Of a stretch of 64,000 bases of DNA, positions 33,150-44,883 are shown piece after piece. The position numbers and the translations under genes were made by a program. The stretch is from contig OX393579.1 in the NCBI GenBank assembly GCA_947652605.1, positions 18,993,674-19,057,673 on the forward strand. The letters are read 5' to 3'. The notes under the pieces were generated by a model. It did not search any database. It was given only the letters and a program-made list of their open reading frames with translations, and was not told where the DNA came from. The DNA is from Elmis aenea. Its lineage: Eukaryota > Arthropoda > Insecta > Coleoptera > Elmidae. Every line of letters starts with the position of its first letter. The first letter of the stretch is position 1.

Positions 33150-34010
33150 ATTAAGGTAACTGTTAAAATTGTCTTCCGCCTTCTTCAATGTGCAAGTTTA
33201 CGCGCCTCTTCGTGCTATCAAAAGCATTTTGCAGCATTACTGGCGTTATGGTTGCACATTCTTAAACAATTCTTTGTTCGGGTTCTTGCAAATTAGCTAC
33301 AGGAGTTCTGAAAATCCTACTTTTTAAGTAAGAGCACACAAAATAATCCGTAATAGTCAAACACGGTGATCTCGGAGACAACCCAACTTGTGTATGCAAA
33401 CTTATCAGCCGGTCATCAAAAACTCGCGAAGAAAAACTATGGTTTCTCATGCCGTATGTGCTGTAGCACCGTCTTGCTAAAAACAACCACGCTGAAGTTC
33501 ATCATCGTGTAGTTCTTAAACAAATTTAGTCAAAATGCTTTTTCTGCACCTCTATTTTTTTGCGAGGAACTGCCATCCAAACATGCATATGCATGTGGTG
33601 GAGATTCAATACAAAATATGCGGGTTATCAGTGATTCACATCCGCATATTTTGAGAATTGACGTACTCTGAAAGGTAAAACCACGCCTTATCAGAAAAAA
33701 AGTTAAGTTTAGCAGGTTGTCTTTCATTAAATTATTGACAAACCACTGGCAGAACGCAAAACGTCTGGGGTGGTCTGCCGACAAAAGGATTTGATATGAT
33801 TGCATCTTATATGGTTGCATGTCCAAGTCCTTCTTTTCAATCGTTCGAGATGTTCCATAAGAAAGTTCAATTTCTTAAGAGAGGCGTTTTAAAGGTTTTG
33901 TAGGCTCTTGTTCCATACGTTGACGAACGTCATTAACAACTTCTTCTATACGAACAGTTAGCCTATTGGTACCTTTTTTTATGAGCCACAGAGCCAGGTT
34001 TCGCTAACCA
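33150..34010 (-). pseudogene. Tc1/mariner-like transposase pseudogene, multiply broken
   Basis: Pieces follow transposase order on the minus strand. About 34000-33830 has RIEEVVNDVRQRMEQE then SYGTSRTIEKKDLDM in shifting frames. From 33826 there is an intact piece MDMQPYKMQSYQILLSADH and RRFAFCQWFVNNLMKDN. From 33486 comes RRVFDDRLISLHTQVGLS-type sequence with SPRSPCLTITDYF, LKSRIFRTPVANLQE. The end near 33160 carries NLHIEEGGRQF. Asp of the SPDLTPLD block is changed to Cys and the QDGA block is not recognisable. No TIR was identified on either side, so the element is old. Confidence 0.82.
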
Positions 34011-35028
34011 GACCAGCACAGTCTATAAGACAAGCATAAAAATGCTTCCGTATTACTGCTTAATCTGAGAAGTGCTCCCGAAAATCGTCCAAATATAAAC
34101 ACAGACTCTATTCCCAAATTCCTTTAACTAGCACACCAGTTCAAAAACAGGCTTTAATCATGTAAATTTTGAGCTCTGTGGTGAAAACCATAATTAAAAT
34201 GATTCAAACACTGCTTTAGATAACAACAAAATGGAAACAACAAAACTGCTTTACAAGTATTGACAATCAAAAACTGATTCACGATTAGTTTCAACAATTA
34301 TTTTTTAATCCATGAGCACCCAGGGCCGTTTCTGGCGGGGGGCGAAAGCGTGCCCCGCACGTGGGCGGCCGATATAGAGGGCGGCCAAATGCCGCCCTTG
34401 CGGTCTTTCATGTTTTACAAAAATTGAAAATACAATTTTAGTTTGAAAAATAGTATGTAAAAATGATCAAGGATTAAAGATTTCAATCCCATACTATTTA
34501 AAAAAATTCGCAAAAACGCGTAAATCACTCTCCAGTTTGCTTATTAGGTAATTTCGACTGGAGAGCGGAGATTGCGATTAAATTTATGTACCTACTCGAT
34601 CGGCGCGGCGCTTGTATACAGTACCGTAGCAATGTAGATAGCAATGCAATTATCAACGGGGCAAGTGCCAAGGGCGCAAGAGATGGCGCTGAAAATCCCT
34701 CTTACACATAATAACAAATTTACAGCGTCATTCAAAAAGTCTGCAACAAAGGGGAAAAATTTTTATTATTGATATCTCAGAAAATTTTATTCTTGATAAA
34801 AGTTGGTGCATGGTTTAAAACTAATTTTAAGATGAAAAAAAATTCAATAAAAAGTCATGGGACACTAGATTACCTATAACGATTTTTGAACTATTAGCAA
34901 AAGTAAAGAGCCCTTATTTTAGGAGATATAAAAAAAATGTATAGGAAAAAGTTATTTAAAATCTCAAAATAAGGCTAGATTTAAATTTTAAAGGTCAAAT
35001 TCTAATTTTTATTTTTTAAGAAATTTTA

Positions 35029-35844
35029 AAATTCAAAAAGTCTGCAACAAATGGAAAAGTTTTTTATTATCGATTTCTCCAAAAATTATATTCTAGTGCA
35101 TGGCCCAAAACTAATTTTAAGGTGAAAAAAAGTTTAACCCTTTCAATACTGCGGGGATATATACATCCCAAAGAATGTTTGAAAAATACTGCATTGTGTT
35201 ATGTCGCTTTATAATACCTTGGGATGGGATTTGTTAGTAGTTCTGAGCTCACACTACACGTGAATCACTTTAATTTGTATCAGGAATGCATGTGGCTCCT
35301 CTCAGTCAACTTTTGTGTGGTCATGTGTGTCTTCATAAGTTACTGCTGGGACAAATTTATCCCAACCGTTCTATACTGCTGGGACATATGTATCCCAAGC
35401 CCTTCTATGAAAAAAAGTAAAAGCTAAACATTTGAAACTTTGTATACATATATTTTTAAGCCACAGCAACACATTTTTATACATGACACAAAATTTACTT
35501 CATTGGCCAAAAGTCGTATTGAAAGGGTTAAATAAAAAAATAGGACACTAAATTTTAGCAATTTTTGAAATATTCGCAAAAGTGCTTAAAATTTCTTAAT
35601 AAATAAAAGTTGGAACTTGATCATCAAAATTTACATCTAGCCCTAATTTGAGATTCTAAATAACTTTATCCTACAAATTTTTTTTGTATCTCTTAAAATA
35701 AAGGCACTTTACTCTTGCAAATATTTCAAAAATCGCTAAAATCTAGTGTCTTATGAACCATGCACCAACTTTTATGAAGAATAAAATTTTCTGAGAAATC
35801 AATAATAAAAAACTTCTCCATTTGTTGCAGACTTTTTGAATGTT
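35029..35844. mobile_element. Second M1 copy nested within the first
   Basis: TTCAAAAAGTCTGCAACAAA at about 35034 and its inverse at about 35820-35840 repeat the outer termini but lack the first bases (CAGCGTCA). This may be a second insertion or an internal duplication of the long arms. It contains the piggyBac-like MITE. Confidence 0.65.
35134..35531. mobile_element. piggyBac-like MITE, TTAA target site
   Basis: CCCTTTCAATAC at 35138 and GTATTGAAAGGG ending 35527 form a 12-bp TIR flanked by TTAA on both sides (35134-35137, 35528-35531), diagnostic of piggyBac. Three near-palindromic phrases inside, such as GGGACATATGTATCCC (35373) and GGGACAAATTTATCCC, may be transposase-binding repeats. 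390 bp, no coding sequence. Confidence 0.92.
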
Positions 35845-36253
35845 AAAATTTCTTAAAAAATAAAATTTGTAATTTGATTTTTAAAATTTAAATGTAGCCT
35901 TACTTTGAGATTCTAAATAACTTTTTCCTATAAATTGTTTTTGTATCTCCTAAAATAAGGGCACTTTACTCTTGCAAAGATTTCAAAAATCGTTAAAATC
36001 TAGTGCCCTGACTTTTTATCAAACTTTGTTTATCTTAAAATTAGTTTTAGACCATGCACCAACTTTTATCAAGAATAAAATTTTCTGAGAAATCAATAAT
36101 AAAAATTTTTCCCATTTGTTGCAGACTTTTTGGATGACGCTATATGTTGTTAAATATATATTTTTTTATTTCAATTTTTTTTTGTTTACCGGGGCGGCGA
36201 ACGTACGTTAGCACGCGGGCGGCCAGGTACTCAGAAACGGCACTGTGAGCACC

Positions 36254-37277
36254 TTTGACCAAAATAATTTTTGATTTTACGGTATTTATAATTTTAGGCA
36301 ACTTTTGTTAAAGTAACTTTTGTAATTGTGTTTATTTAAACAAAACAATTATGTTAATTATAAATAACTAAACCAACCCGGTACCTTACGGTCAACTTAT
36401 TATTTTTCTTCCAAGTTTCATTCTAGCATGAAATTCTAAGGAGAAATATCAGTAGACAATTTGTCGCCGCCTAAATAAGAAATTTGGATGTTCTTTCAAG
36501 TTAGTAAGAGACCTCCAGTTAACTACTCTGTAGGTGACAACAGCTGTTATCGGTTTATTGTACCTTTTACAGGTGTTAAGTTGTTAGGTAGGCACCAACA
36601 CGTCTGTTCCAGTTAGATCTCGCATTACCAGAGCCGTAAAGTCTGAAATTTAACCACAACGTCAGTTTGTTACGTCAAATTTTATAAATTAATCTCACCA
36701 AAGCAGTATTTTCGAACTGTTTATTGATTTCCTACGCGATGTAAATCTCTGTTTTGTTTAAATCAGCCGCTCGCGTGCACATTTGCATTTTTATTATTGA
36801 AATAAAATTGCGTTCCAAACAAATATCGGTAATAATACGTTATGTTTATTCACAAAAACAAAAAGTCCAATTTGATTGAATAATTTTAAATACTAAAGAA
36901 GTTGCGAAGTTGTAAAAGTGTTGCGGCCAATTATTGGTTGGTATTTATGTTTAACATAAACCCTAGTAATTTGCACGTGCTTGACATTTCGACATATAAC
37001 CATAAAAATCGAATTATAACAGCAACAGCCGGCAAACAAATATATTCGATTTCAACAAGGCGGGCTTTGAGATTTGTAAATACGATTTCTGCTTTATTGT
37101 GGGCACTAAACCGTCCCTAAAAGCCTAAATAACATAACAAAAAATCAGGGTAGATTGAAGAAGAATATAGAATAGCACACTAATACTTATGATTCCTTTC
37201 TGTAGCGTTGGGTGGGTAAATTGGTCACGACTTTCAACGTTTAGAACACTGTTAATAGATTAAAATGAGACGGAACA
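36254..37277. other. No feature recognised
   Basis: Moderately AT-rich, non-repetitive within the window; the 72-residue plus frame at 36902 has no known motif. Confidence 0.5.
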
Positions 37278-37518
37278 CCTTAACGCAGTGGTTTCCAAAC
37301 TTTCTGTACCTCCACCCCCCTTTTTTCATAAAAAATTGTTGCGCCCCCTCTCAAATTTCATGGATTAAATATTTAAAGTACAGAGTTTTTTTTAAATATC
37401 ACTAATTACGCCAATTTTACAAGGAATTTTATATCATAAAACAAGTTATATTTTGGTAAAAGCTACACGCCCCCTCTGAGGGGGCGCGTTCCACAGATTG
37501 GAAAACGCTGACTTAACG
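37278..37518. mobile_element. Small hAT MITE
   Basis: 37286-37510 (225 bp) from CAGTGGTTTCCAAACTTTCT to CAGATTGGAAAACGCTG. Flanks CCTTAACG and ACTTAACG agree at 7 of 8. A GC-rich CCCCCTCTGAGGGGGCGCG hairpin lies before the right end. This start and GC hairpin are typical of short hAT MITEs. Confidence 0.85.
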
Positions 37519-38247
37519 TCTGTTTAAAGACCGAAAACGATGAATATTTTGGTAGCTTAAATTATCAGCAAGTCTTCATTTTTATTGTTTATAATGAACT
37601 TCAATTAAAAACCAAATAAACTTCGTATTGATCACAAGTCTTAATGCTGTTTACAGAGCAATGATAATTACTCTTGGTTATTATTATACTGTTTATTAAG
37701 TCTGTTAGTGAAAATTAAATTAAATTGGTTTGTTACATATTAACCATTCTCTATATACTTCTGATGAACAAATATAGCTCAAACTTCTTTTATGTTAAAC
37801 AATAAATCTCTCTCAATAGTGTCGATGAAAAGTATTGTGTGCGTTTTATAAAATTCCATTAAACTCCTTACAAACGTAATTTTTTTACCATCGCACTATT
37901 CACTTTTCTATCCACTCATTTGTTTTTCTCCGCGCATACTTAATCAGCAATTTATATATATTTTAATGTATGATGTTCAGACACCTAACAGCTATTTATA
38001 GCATTACCTTTAGCCACTGGCTTATGCACAGTAATCGTCCATTCGTAAGGAACTTATATAATTATGTTTAAACTATAATTAATTTTCAGTTCCACTTAAC
38101 GTCATTTTAATTGGAAACAAAAGCATTTAGATGCTTATAAAATAGAAGGTAAAAGCTGAATTTGAAAATTTTTGTGCATTTAATATAGGTACTATTTAGT
38201 ATTTACAACTATATAATGCTCCGATTATCAGTGGCGGACTTGGTTTT
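37519..38247. other. No feature recognised
   Basis: AT-rich, no coding motif. Confidence 0.5.
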
Positions 38248-40888
38248 CACCTGTCAAATTTGCGTTTTCAACCAATCACTAATCTTATATCTTCTAGAGT
38301 AGACTACCAATAGGAGTACAGGGTGGTCCAAATTCGATGGGATTGCATGGGTATCTCGGTTAAGATTTAAGATAGAGAAACGGTTAAATTACCAAAAATG
38401 TGCAGTTTTTTGAGACAAACTCAGAACCGTTCTCAAAAATATTCTATCATTTCCGGTTTTCGAGTTATCGAATAAAAAGTGTTTTTTTGTCATATTAATA
38501 ATGTGTCATATCTCCGTTATTGTTGTAAATATCAAAAATATTTATTAAGATTATTTTTAGATATTTTTATGTTTAATTTGATTACACTAAAAAAAAAATT
38601 TTACGCTCGCCGTTAAAAAGTTATGACACAAACTTACCTTTTTTTAAATGGAAACGATAGTTGGCTATGACCTATTTAAATTCCTCATTTTTTTTCTCAA
38701 TTGAAATATATAAGGGTTGATGTATTTATTTTCAACAATACGCAAGTTATGAAGGTTTTTTTAGTTTTTTTTTTTAAGAAAATCATAGTAGGCTGTGAAA
38801 ACAAAAAATAAACAAGGTGTAAAACCTTATAAAACTCATGTGGTATAAGTTACCAAGGTTTTTTAATTTGTTATTGAGATAAATACGAAAATTTTTGAAC
38901 ATAAGATAAACAACAATATCCTACATTACGGCTGATACCGACTATATCGTTGTTTTCTTATTTTCAAATATTTACAATGTTTATCTCCACAACAAATTAA
39001 AAAACCTTGGTAACTTGTACGACATGGGTTTTATAAAGTTTTACACCTTGTTTTTTATTTTGTTTTCACAGCCTACTATAATTTTCTTAAAAAAAAAACT
39101 AAAAAACCATCATAACTTGCGTATTGTTAAAAATAAATACATCAACCCTTATATATTTGGAATGAGAAAAAAATGAGGAATTTAAATAGGTCATAGCCAA
39201 CTATTGCTCCCTTTTAAAAAAAAGGTTTGTGTCATAACTTTTTAACGGCTAGCGTAAAATATTTTTTTTTAGTATAATCAAATTAAACATAAAATTATCT
39301 AAAAATAATCTTAATAAATATTTTCGATATTTACAACAATAACGGAGATATGACACATTATTAATATGACAAAAAAACACTTTTTATTCGATAACTCGAA
39401 AACCGGAAATGATAGAATATTTTTGAAAACGGTTCTGAGTTTGTCTCAAAAAACTGCACTTTTTTGGTAATTTAACCGTTTCTCTATCTTAAATATTAAC
39501 CGAGATACCCATGCAATCCCATCGAATTTGGACCACCCTGTATTATTACACGGTGATAATTTTACATTCCCCTATCAGATGTTGATCCTCCTGCCAAATT
39601 TGCGTTTTCGACCAATAACAAACTCAGATTTCTTAGAAACGACCAATAAACATAATCATACACTGAAAATTCCCTACACCTGTCAAATTTGCGTTTTCAA
39701 CCAATCACTAATCTTAAATCTTTTAGAGACTACCCGTAGGAGCAATATTACACGGTAATAATTTTACATTCCTCTGCCAGGAGTTGATCCTCCTGTCAAA
39801 TTTGCGTTTTCGACCAATAACAAACTCAGATTTCCCTTAAACGGCCAATAAACATAATCATACACAGATAATTTACTTTTAGCAATTAACAGATTTTCAT
39901 GCGTTTATTGGTCGTTTCTAAGAAATCTGAGTTTTTGATTGGTGGAAAATATAAATTTGGAGAGGGAATAAGGTATTTTGGTCTTGATAATTTTTTGACA
40001 GATGTCGGCGACCAATAACGTTACTTTAATATAGATTAAACCACACCACAGAACATAAACCACACCCCTGACACACCACTCTGACAGTACTTGTAAAATT
40101 TGACATAACAGATTATGTATGTACCTAAATACTATTTGGTTCATTAATTTTTATTAAAATATAATTCTTGAATTAAAAATTTGTTATAAATGATCTATTA
40201 ATAATAACAATCGCAGTAAGTAGTAGGTATACTTTAATTTATCTAAATTAAACAACATTTTAATTTGACAGATAGGTTAGGTGAAGGAAATTTTCTGACA
40301 AAATATAACTCGTGCATTGCAAATAATCTATAATTATTTTTGACAAATCTTCACTCATGCAAGTTTGAGCTGAAAAAATCAACTTGCATTCGGGCATATT
40401 TACCAAAAATTATCGATAATTTTCAATGCACTTGTTATATTACTACTGATAATATCCTTTTCGCAATTAACAGATTTTCATGCGTTTATAGGTCGTTTCT
40501 AAGAAATCTTAGTTTGTGATTGTTCGAAAATATAAATTTGGAGAGGGAATTAAATATTTTGGACTTCATAATTTTTTGACGAATTTCGGCGACCAGTAGC
40601 GTTACTTTAATATAGATTAAAACAAACCCCTGACGCACCACTCTGAGAGTACTTGTAAAATTTGACAGGTAGGTTAGGTGAAGGAAATTTTCTGACAAAA
40701 TATAACTCGTGCATTGCAAATAATCTACAATTTTTGACAAATCTTCACTCATGCAAGTTGAATTTAAAAAAATCATCGTGCACTTCGTGCACTCGTGTTT
40801 GTTTTCAGCTCAACTTGCATTCGGGCATATTTACCAAAAATTATCGATAATTTTCAATGCACTTGTTATATGTATTACTACTGATAAT
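38248..40888. repeat. Tandem cluster of CCAAT-rich repeat X (partial, full, partial)
   Basis: Three X units follow one another: a 5' part (38248-38317 plus 39542-39663, split by a fold-back insertion), a full unit (39664-40451) and a 3' part (40452-40888). Landmarks are CTGTCAAATTTGCGTTTTC, GACCAATAACAAACTCAG, TTTATTGGTCGTTTCTAAG, AACTCGTGCATTGCAAATA and TTATCGATAATTTTCAATGC. Each unit has several CCAAT / ATTGG motifs in both directions. Another copy is at 53382-54030. No protein and no standard transposon termini are seen. Confidence 0.82.
38317..39542. mobile_element. Fold-back element F2 with about 600-bp arms, TA TSD
   Basis: 38319-39540 (1222 bp) from CAGGGTGGTCCAAATTCGAT to its near inverse, flanked by TA. 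The arms match almost along their whole length (ACCGTTTCTCTATCTTAA..., CTCGAAAACCGGAAATGATA, AACTTTTTAACGGC). The end is related to F1 (GGTGGACCAAATTCGAA). The insertion splits repeat X exactly at GGAG|TA|TTATTACACGG; the uninterrupted copy at 53382 lacks it. No coding sequence. Confidence 0.92.
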
Positions 40889-42300
40889 TATCGACTCAAA
40901 TTTATAAAAGGAATCTAATGTAAAAACAAATCAATATTTAACATTTCCGAGATACAACCCTATACAAAACCTGTATGTTGTTAAATATGTGCCGTGTATT
41001 TGTTGTTCATAAAAAATTATTGCGTAGTATTTTAATAGTCGCCGAACATACATTTAAATGTAAAAAAAAGTATTTTGGTTTGTTATTAGGTGTTAAAGTC
41101 AAGAGCTGGTAGAGTCACGACCCCCATTAGTTATTCTGTTCGGATGAAGAGGTTTGGGTATCGTTGTAAATTGGTCGAGTTTGTAAATGTCCACATTCCT
41201 TTCGTAAAGAATTCAGATACAAGAGTACAACACACAGTAGAATAGACATTGTACCTGAACGAGAATTTTACTATTTTTCGAAAGAAAGCGCACTAAAGCA
41301 GTTAAATCAACAAAAGGCAGGATACACCGAGATGAAACGTGAATGAAACGCTGGCGCCGGACTGTCCGAAGCATTGTGCATAACACCTCAGAAGTGAGAT
41401 TCTTTTACTCCCGTGCATTTGTCACCTCGTACCATAGCATTCTTTGATCACATTCCTCTGCCCTTTGTGGATCCCGGCTGTCCATCTGATTGACAGTGTG
41501 TCCGTGATAATCTGATACTATCCCATGTAACCATGCTGGTGGCCGACTAAGATCTTATAAACGCTTTGTAACGCCGATACCTAATCTTTTTGTTACTAAC
41601 GATTTTAAGGGGAATTCTTTTCGGGTGCAAATTGTGCCGAACGTCTTTAATCGGGATAACTGATCGAATAATTTTTTAATGCCTCGGCTTCATCTCACAC
41701 TAAAGAAATTCTTCAGCTCAGATTTTGGTGGCACATTAAGCCAAGTCGGGTAAACCATTAAAATATATACGAAATTGTTTAAATAGCTTACAGAAACTTA
41801 TATTAATAGAATTCGTGTTTGAGATATTTAAACAATTATTTCTCTACACTAATGGTGATATTTTTTGTTAAGTATCTTGTGAACGTTTAAGTTTACATCC
41901 TGATGGGCATTTTTTTTTATTTTCGTACATAACTAACGTGTTATTGTTGTTAACGATGTTTAATTTTTTACTGTAAACTTCGGGAACCAATGTTCATGCA
42001 GCTTGGTGTCTTGGCTTCTGGAAAAAAAACATATTCAATAAGTTTTTAATTTATTTAAGTGAGATTTGTAATAAATATAAAGGTATACAAGCATAATTTA
42101 AAAAAATACTTATCTTAAGTCTGTTGAGAATAACTTCTTAAAGAAATGTTTACAAGTTTCTAGATTGTTGCACTTCTTCAGTTAATTATTTTCTTGTTAC
42201 AACAACGATCATTATCAGCAACCACTTTGATCAATAATATATCGACTTAGTTAAAGGATTTTTTTAAAATTAATAATTCAGCGTCCTCCAATTTGTGTGT
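40889..42300. other. No gene seen; GC-richer patch at 41330-41560
   Basis: Otherwise AT-rich. The patch contains GCTGGCGCCGGACTGTCCG and CCCTTTGTGGATCCCGGC, but no open frame of length and no repeat partner. Confidence 0.45.
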
Positions 42301-42650
42301 AAAATAAACTTTGTATGCAGAGTGTTGCATGACCAAACGGCCAAACTTAAGGAGCATGTTCCTTGAGTCAATTTAAGCAAAAAATATTATATAAACAAAC
42401 CATAGTCCAAAACTAGATGCTTATCGAGTTATAGACCTTTAAGGTTTGTAAAAAAAGGTCAATTTTAACATAAAAAAGTATGAAATACCGCTTTTATCTT
42501 CTAAAATATTGATTTAACAACAAAATGTTATTTCATAAAAGATGCAACGCTATCTTTTTTGCGCTTTATCGTATAATCGATTTTGGTTTGTTTTTCACGG
42601 TTTATTTGCTATTGCAGCCAAACTAGTTGTTTTTAATAGAACACCCTGTA
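42301..42650. mobile_element. Region ending in a CAGGGTG-type terminus
   Basis: It ends TTTAATAGAACACCCTG at 42648, then TA. The same junction, including downstream TATATT and TTACATTTTTGGA, recurs at 50968-51003, so the terminus plus its flank belong to one repeat. No left end was found. Confidence 0.5.
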
Positions 42651-43140
42651 TATTATTACATTTTTGGATTCCTCTTTAAATGTTCTTTATAAAATGTAAA
42701 AGACCATATAGGCCTAAAATAAACGTTTTTCGAGTAATTCGCTTGTTTTTGAAAATTTTGAGCGATGTAGTAATTTCGTTTTGAAGTTATGCTTCCTATA
42801 ACTTTGTACACGATTTGTATTATTGAAAATTTTGAAATTTAGTACAGGACATTTGTTACTTTTGATCGAATTCGTTGAATTCTTAAATATTTGATATTTT
42901 CAAGAAAAAATATATCTAAGGTATTCTTTTGCACAACTTTTAACTTTTTTCGTTCCTTATAACGCAAATCACGAGTACAATTGAAATTCCGTATGAATAC
43001 GAAGCAATTTACAAAATTACTATAAACTAAAACTTGTGTCCATTGTAGCGTATAATTATCAAATGTTTAACAGAACAAGTGTGAATTATTCCGCAATTTT
43101 TAATATACACTTTGCACAAAATTGGAATAATAAAAGCACC
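42651..43140. other. No feature recognised
   Basis: AT-rich sequence preceding the mariner pseudogene; may contain decayed parts of it. Confidence 0.4.
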
Positions 43141-43495
43141 TGAAATATGTGTAGGTATAGTAAAGTGACCACCAGATGGATCCCACGTTTGTTGAGCTAA
43201 GAACATAAGAAAATCGTTTGGAGATGGATTTTTAGACTCAATTGTGACAGTTGACAAAACTTGGGTTCACCATTTTATTCCTGAATCAAAATGTTAAAGC
43301 ATGCAGTGGTGTCCCACCATATCTAAAAAACCGAATAAAGCACGTTTTCAGCTGCTAAGGTAATGGGCAACATTATTTTGGGACTCGCAGGGAGTGTTAA
43401 TAGTTGTTTTTATAACTGCACTATAAACGCAGACTGTAAGTCTACACTTAAGGGATACAGTTAAAATTGCGATCAGGATTTAGATAAATAAGATT
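43141..43495 (+). pseudogene. mariner transposase catalytic-domain pseudogene
   Basis: Frames join, with several shifts and stops, as RYSKVTTRWIPRLLS (mariner KVSARWVPRLL block), DGFLDSIVTVDKTWVHHF with the first catalytic Asp in VTVDKTW, then WATLFWDSQGVLIVVF (mariner VMATVFWDSQGVLLIDF) and TINADCKSTLKGYS. At least two in-frame stops and two shifts make it non-functional. The order and spacing match the middle third of mariner proteins. The adjacent CACTA-ended element starts 20 bases downstream and may have truncated it. Confidence 0.85.
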
Positions 43496-43513
43496 TAGAT
43501 TCTAAAGAGTATT

Positions 43514-43971
43514 TCACACTACCGTCGCGACACTGGATGCCGTGGCATCAAATGTCGTCGTCTGAACAGCATAATGTCGCGATGTCATGACGCTAGTGCC
43601 GCGATGTCGCGACACCGATATTGACAGGCATTTGACGTAAGCCTGCCATACTTTTATATTTTGACATAACTGACAAATAATATACATTTGTTTGTCATCA
43701 ATTTCCAATTTATCATGTCCTCAATAGATGTTCTAACGATTTTAGAGCATTATCAACAATATCCGTGTTTATGGGACAAATCTTTTTTCGAGAATAGCGA
43801 CTTCAAAATAATTAGTTGCTCTACAACACTCGTTGCTGCAAGAGCGGCCATTTTTATTTTGATGTCGCTACGCTCAAATATATCATTTTACGTGTGAACA
43901 CTGAACATCCAGTGCCGCGACACCGAATGTCAAGCGATGTCGTGACATTTGATGTCGCGACGCTAGTGTCA
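43514..43971 (+). mobile_element. CACTA-ended element with 3-bp TSD
   Basis: 43517-43968 begins CACTACCGTCGCGACA and ends TGTCGCGACGCTAGTG, flanked by TCA on both sides. GTCGCGAC and TGTCGCGATGTC repeat several times near both ends. CACTA ends with 3-bp duplications are the hallmark of EnSpm/CACTA-type elements, but the interior has a MADF-like ORF, more usual for PIF/Harbinger. Classification is therefore open. Confidence 0.72.
43715..43897 (+). CDS. MADF-like domain N-terminal fragment
   Basis: The frame from the ATG at 43715 reads MSSIDVLTILEHYQQYPCLW, then DKSFFENSDFK. A MADF domain starts in the same way (short helix, then YP-CLWD/N, then an S/P-DYKN turn). MADF proteins bind DNA and accompany transposases of the PIF/Harbinger type. 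After about 33 residues the similarity stops and the frame ends at 43897 in sequence that belongs to the element's right side. It is probably exon 1 of a deleted gene rather than a working protein. An alternative in-frame start is at 43688. Confidence 0.5.
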   Translation: MSSIDVLTILEHYQQYPCLWDKSFFENSDFKIISCSTTLVAARAAIFILMSLRSNISFYV

Positions 43972-44883
43972 CCTTTGTTTTTCATTTTAGGATTATTTTT
44001 TAGTCTTTACTTGCAACATTATTTCTTATTGGTACTTAAACATAACTGCAGTATAACTTTTGTAGTCTTTAGGTTATTGGTGTGTGAACTACCCTTTAAT
44101 AATATTTTTAACTCTTACAATTTTCCAATAAGTTTCACTAAACGGTATTAAATTCGATTTCTTTCATTTTATTAACAGCACAACAAATTCAGAACGTTTA
44201 AAATAAATGGAAAACTAAAAATAAATAAACTAAAAGCTTTTCTATTAAAACACACATAATTGTTTTGAAACGATCCACATTATACCATTTTAACAATAGT
44301 TTATATAAAGAAAACGTCTGATTTCGAGATATTTATTTAATATCTATAAATATTGTGACTCATTTACATGCCAAACTTTCATTAAATTGTTTATTTACAA
44401 AGTTTCATGGAACATGTGTTTCGTTAGAAATTGCGAATTTCAGTATCAATCACAGATAACATCAATTTTGTCCAAAACCTTAAAATTTGAAACATTGTTT
44501 TTTTAGTGTAGAAGGCTCAAAAAATTTGCTCTAAAAATCTCTAGGAATTATGAAAAATTCTGATTTTATAACGCAGGTGTAACACGTTACGTTTACTTTT
44601 GTCCATCTGTCCCGACCGTGTGCCCAAAGCTACTTTCTTTCCATATTAGGATGTGACTAGATCTCTTAATGTTACCTCTTTTGAAATTATTATACGCTAA
44701 TGTAGCAATATACAGTATGTCCCAAAATATGACTTTAACGTTTAAAAATATATGGCTTTTCTTTATAGGTTCTGTTAGTAGCCATTTGGTTTAAGAAAAG
44801 GATGAGAAAAACTTCAAATATATTTTTTTACTAGATCGTTTCATGCGCCATCAAATCGAAGAATACATTACAATTACAGTAGA
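43972..44883. other. No gene; possible solo terminus at 44710
   Basis: TACAGTATGTCCCAAAATAT near 44711 could be a decayed CAGGGTGTCCC-type end. Nothing else is recognised. Confidence 0.4.

Larger units (their letters stand above)
34721..36144. mobile_element. CAGCGTCATTC fold-back element (M1), nested in the hAT
   Basis: 34723-36142, from CAGCGTCATTCAAAAAGTCT to an inverse right end differing at a few bases, flanked by TA. The TIR phrase resembles mariner termini. The arms are long and complementary. A second copy of the same ends lies inside (35029-35844) and a third starts at 63819. No transposase. Confidence 0.85.
34313..36253. mobile_element. hAT element with exact 8-bp TSD, carrying nested insertions
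   Basis: The element is 34321-36245 (1925 bp), from CAGGGCCGTTTCTGG to CAGAAACGGCACTG, flanked by TGAGCACC at 34313-34320 and 36246-36253. Its own sequence is GC-rich near the ends (GGGCGGCC, GCCGCCC), sharply unlike the AT-rich insertion inside. Without the insertion it is only about 500 bp, a non-autonomous hAT. Confidence 0.93.
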
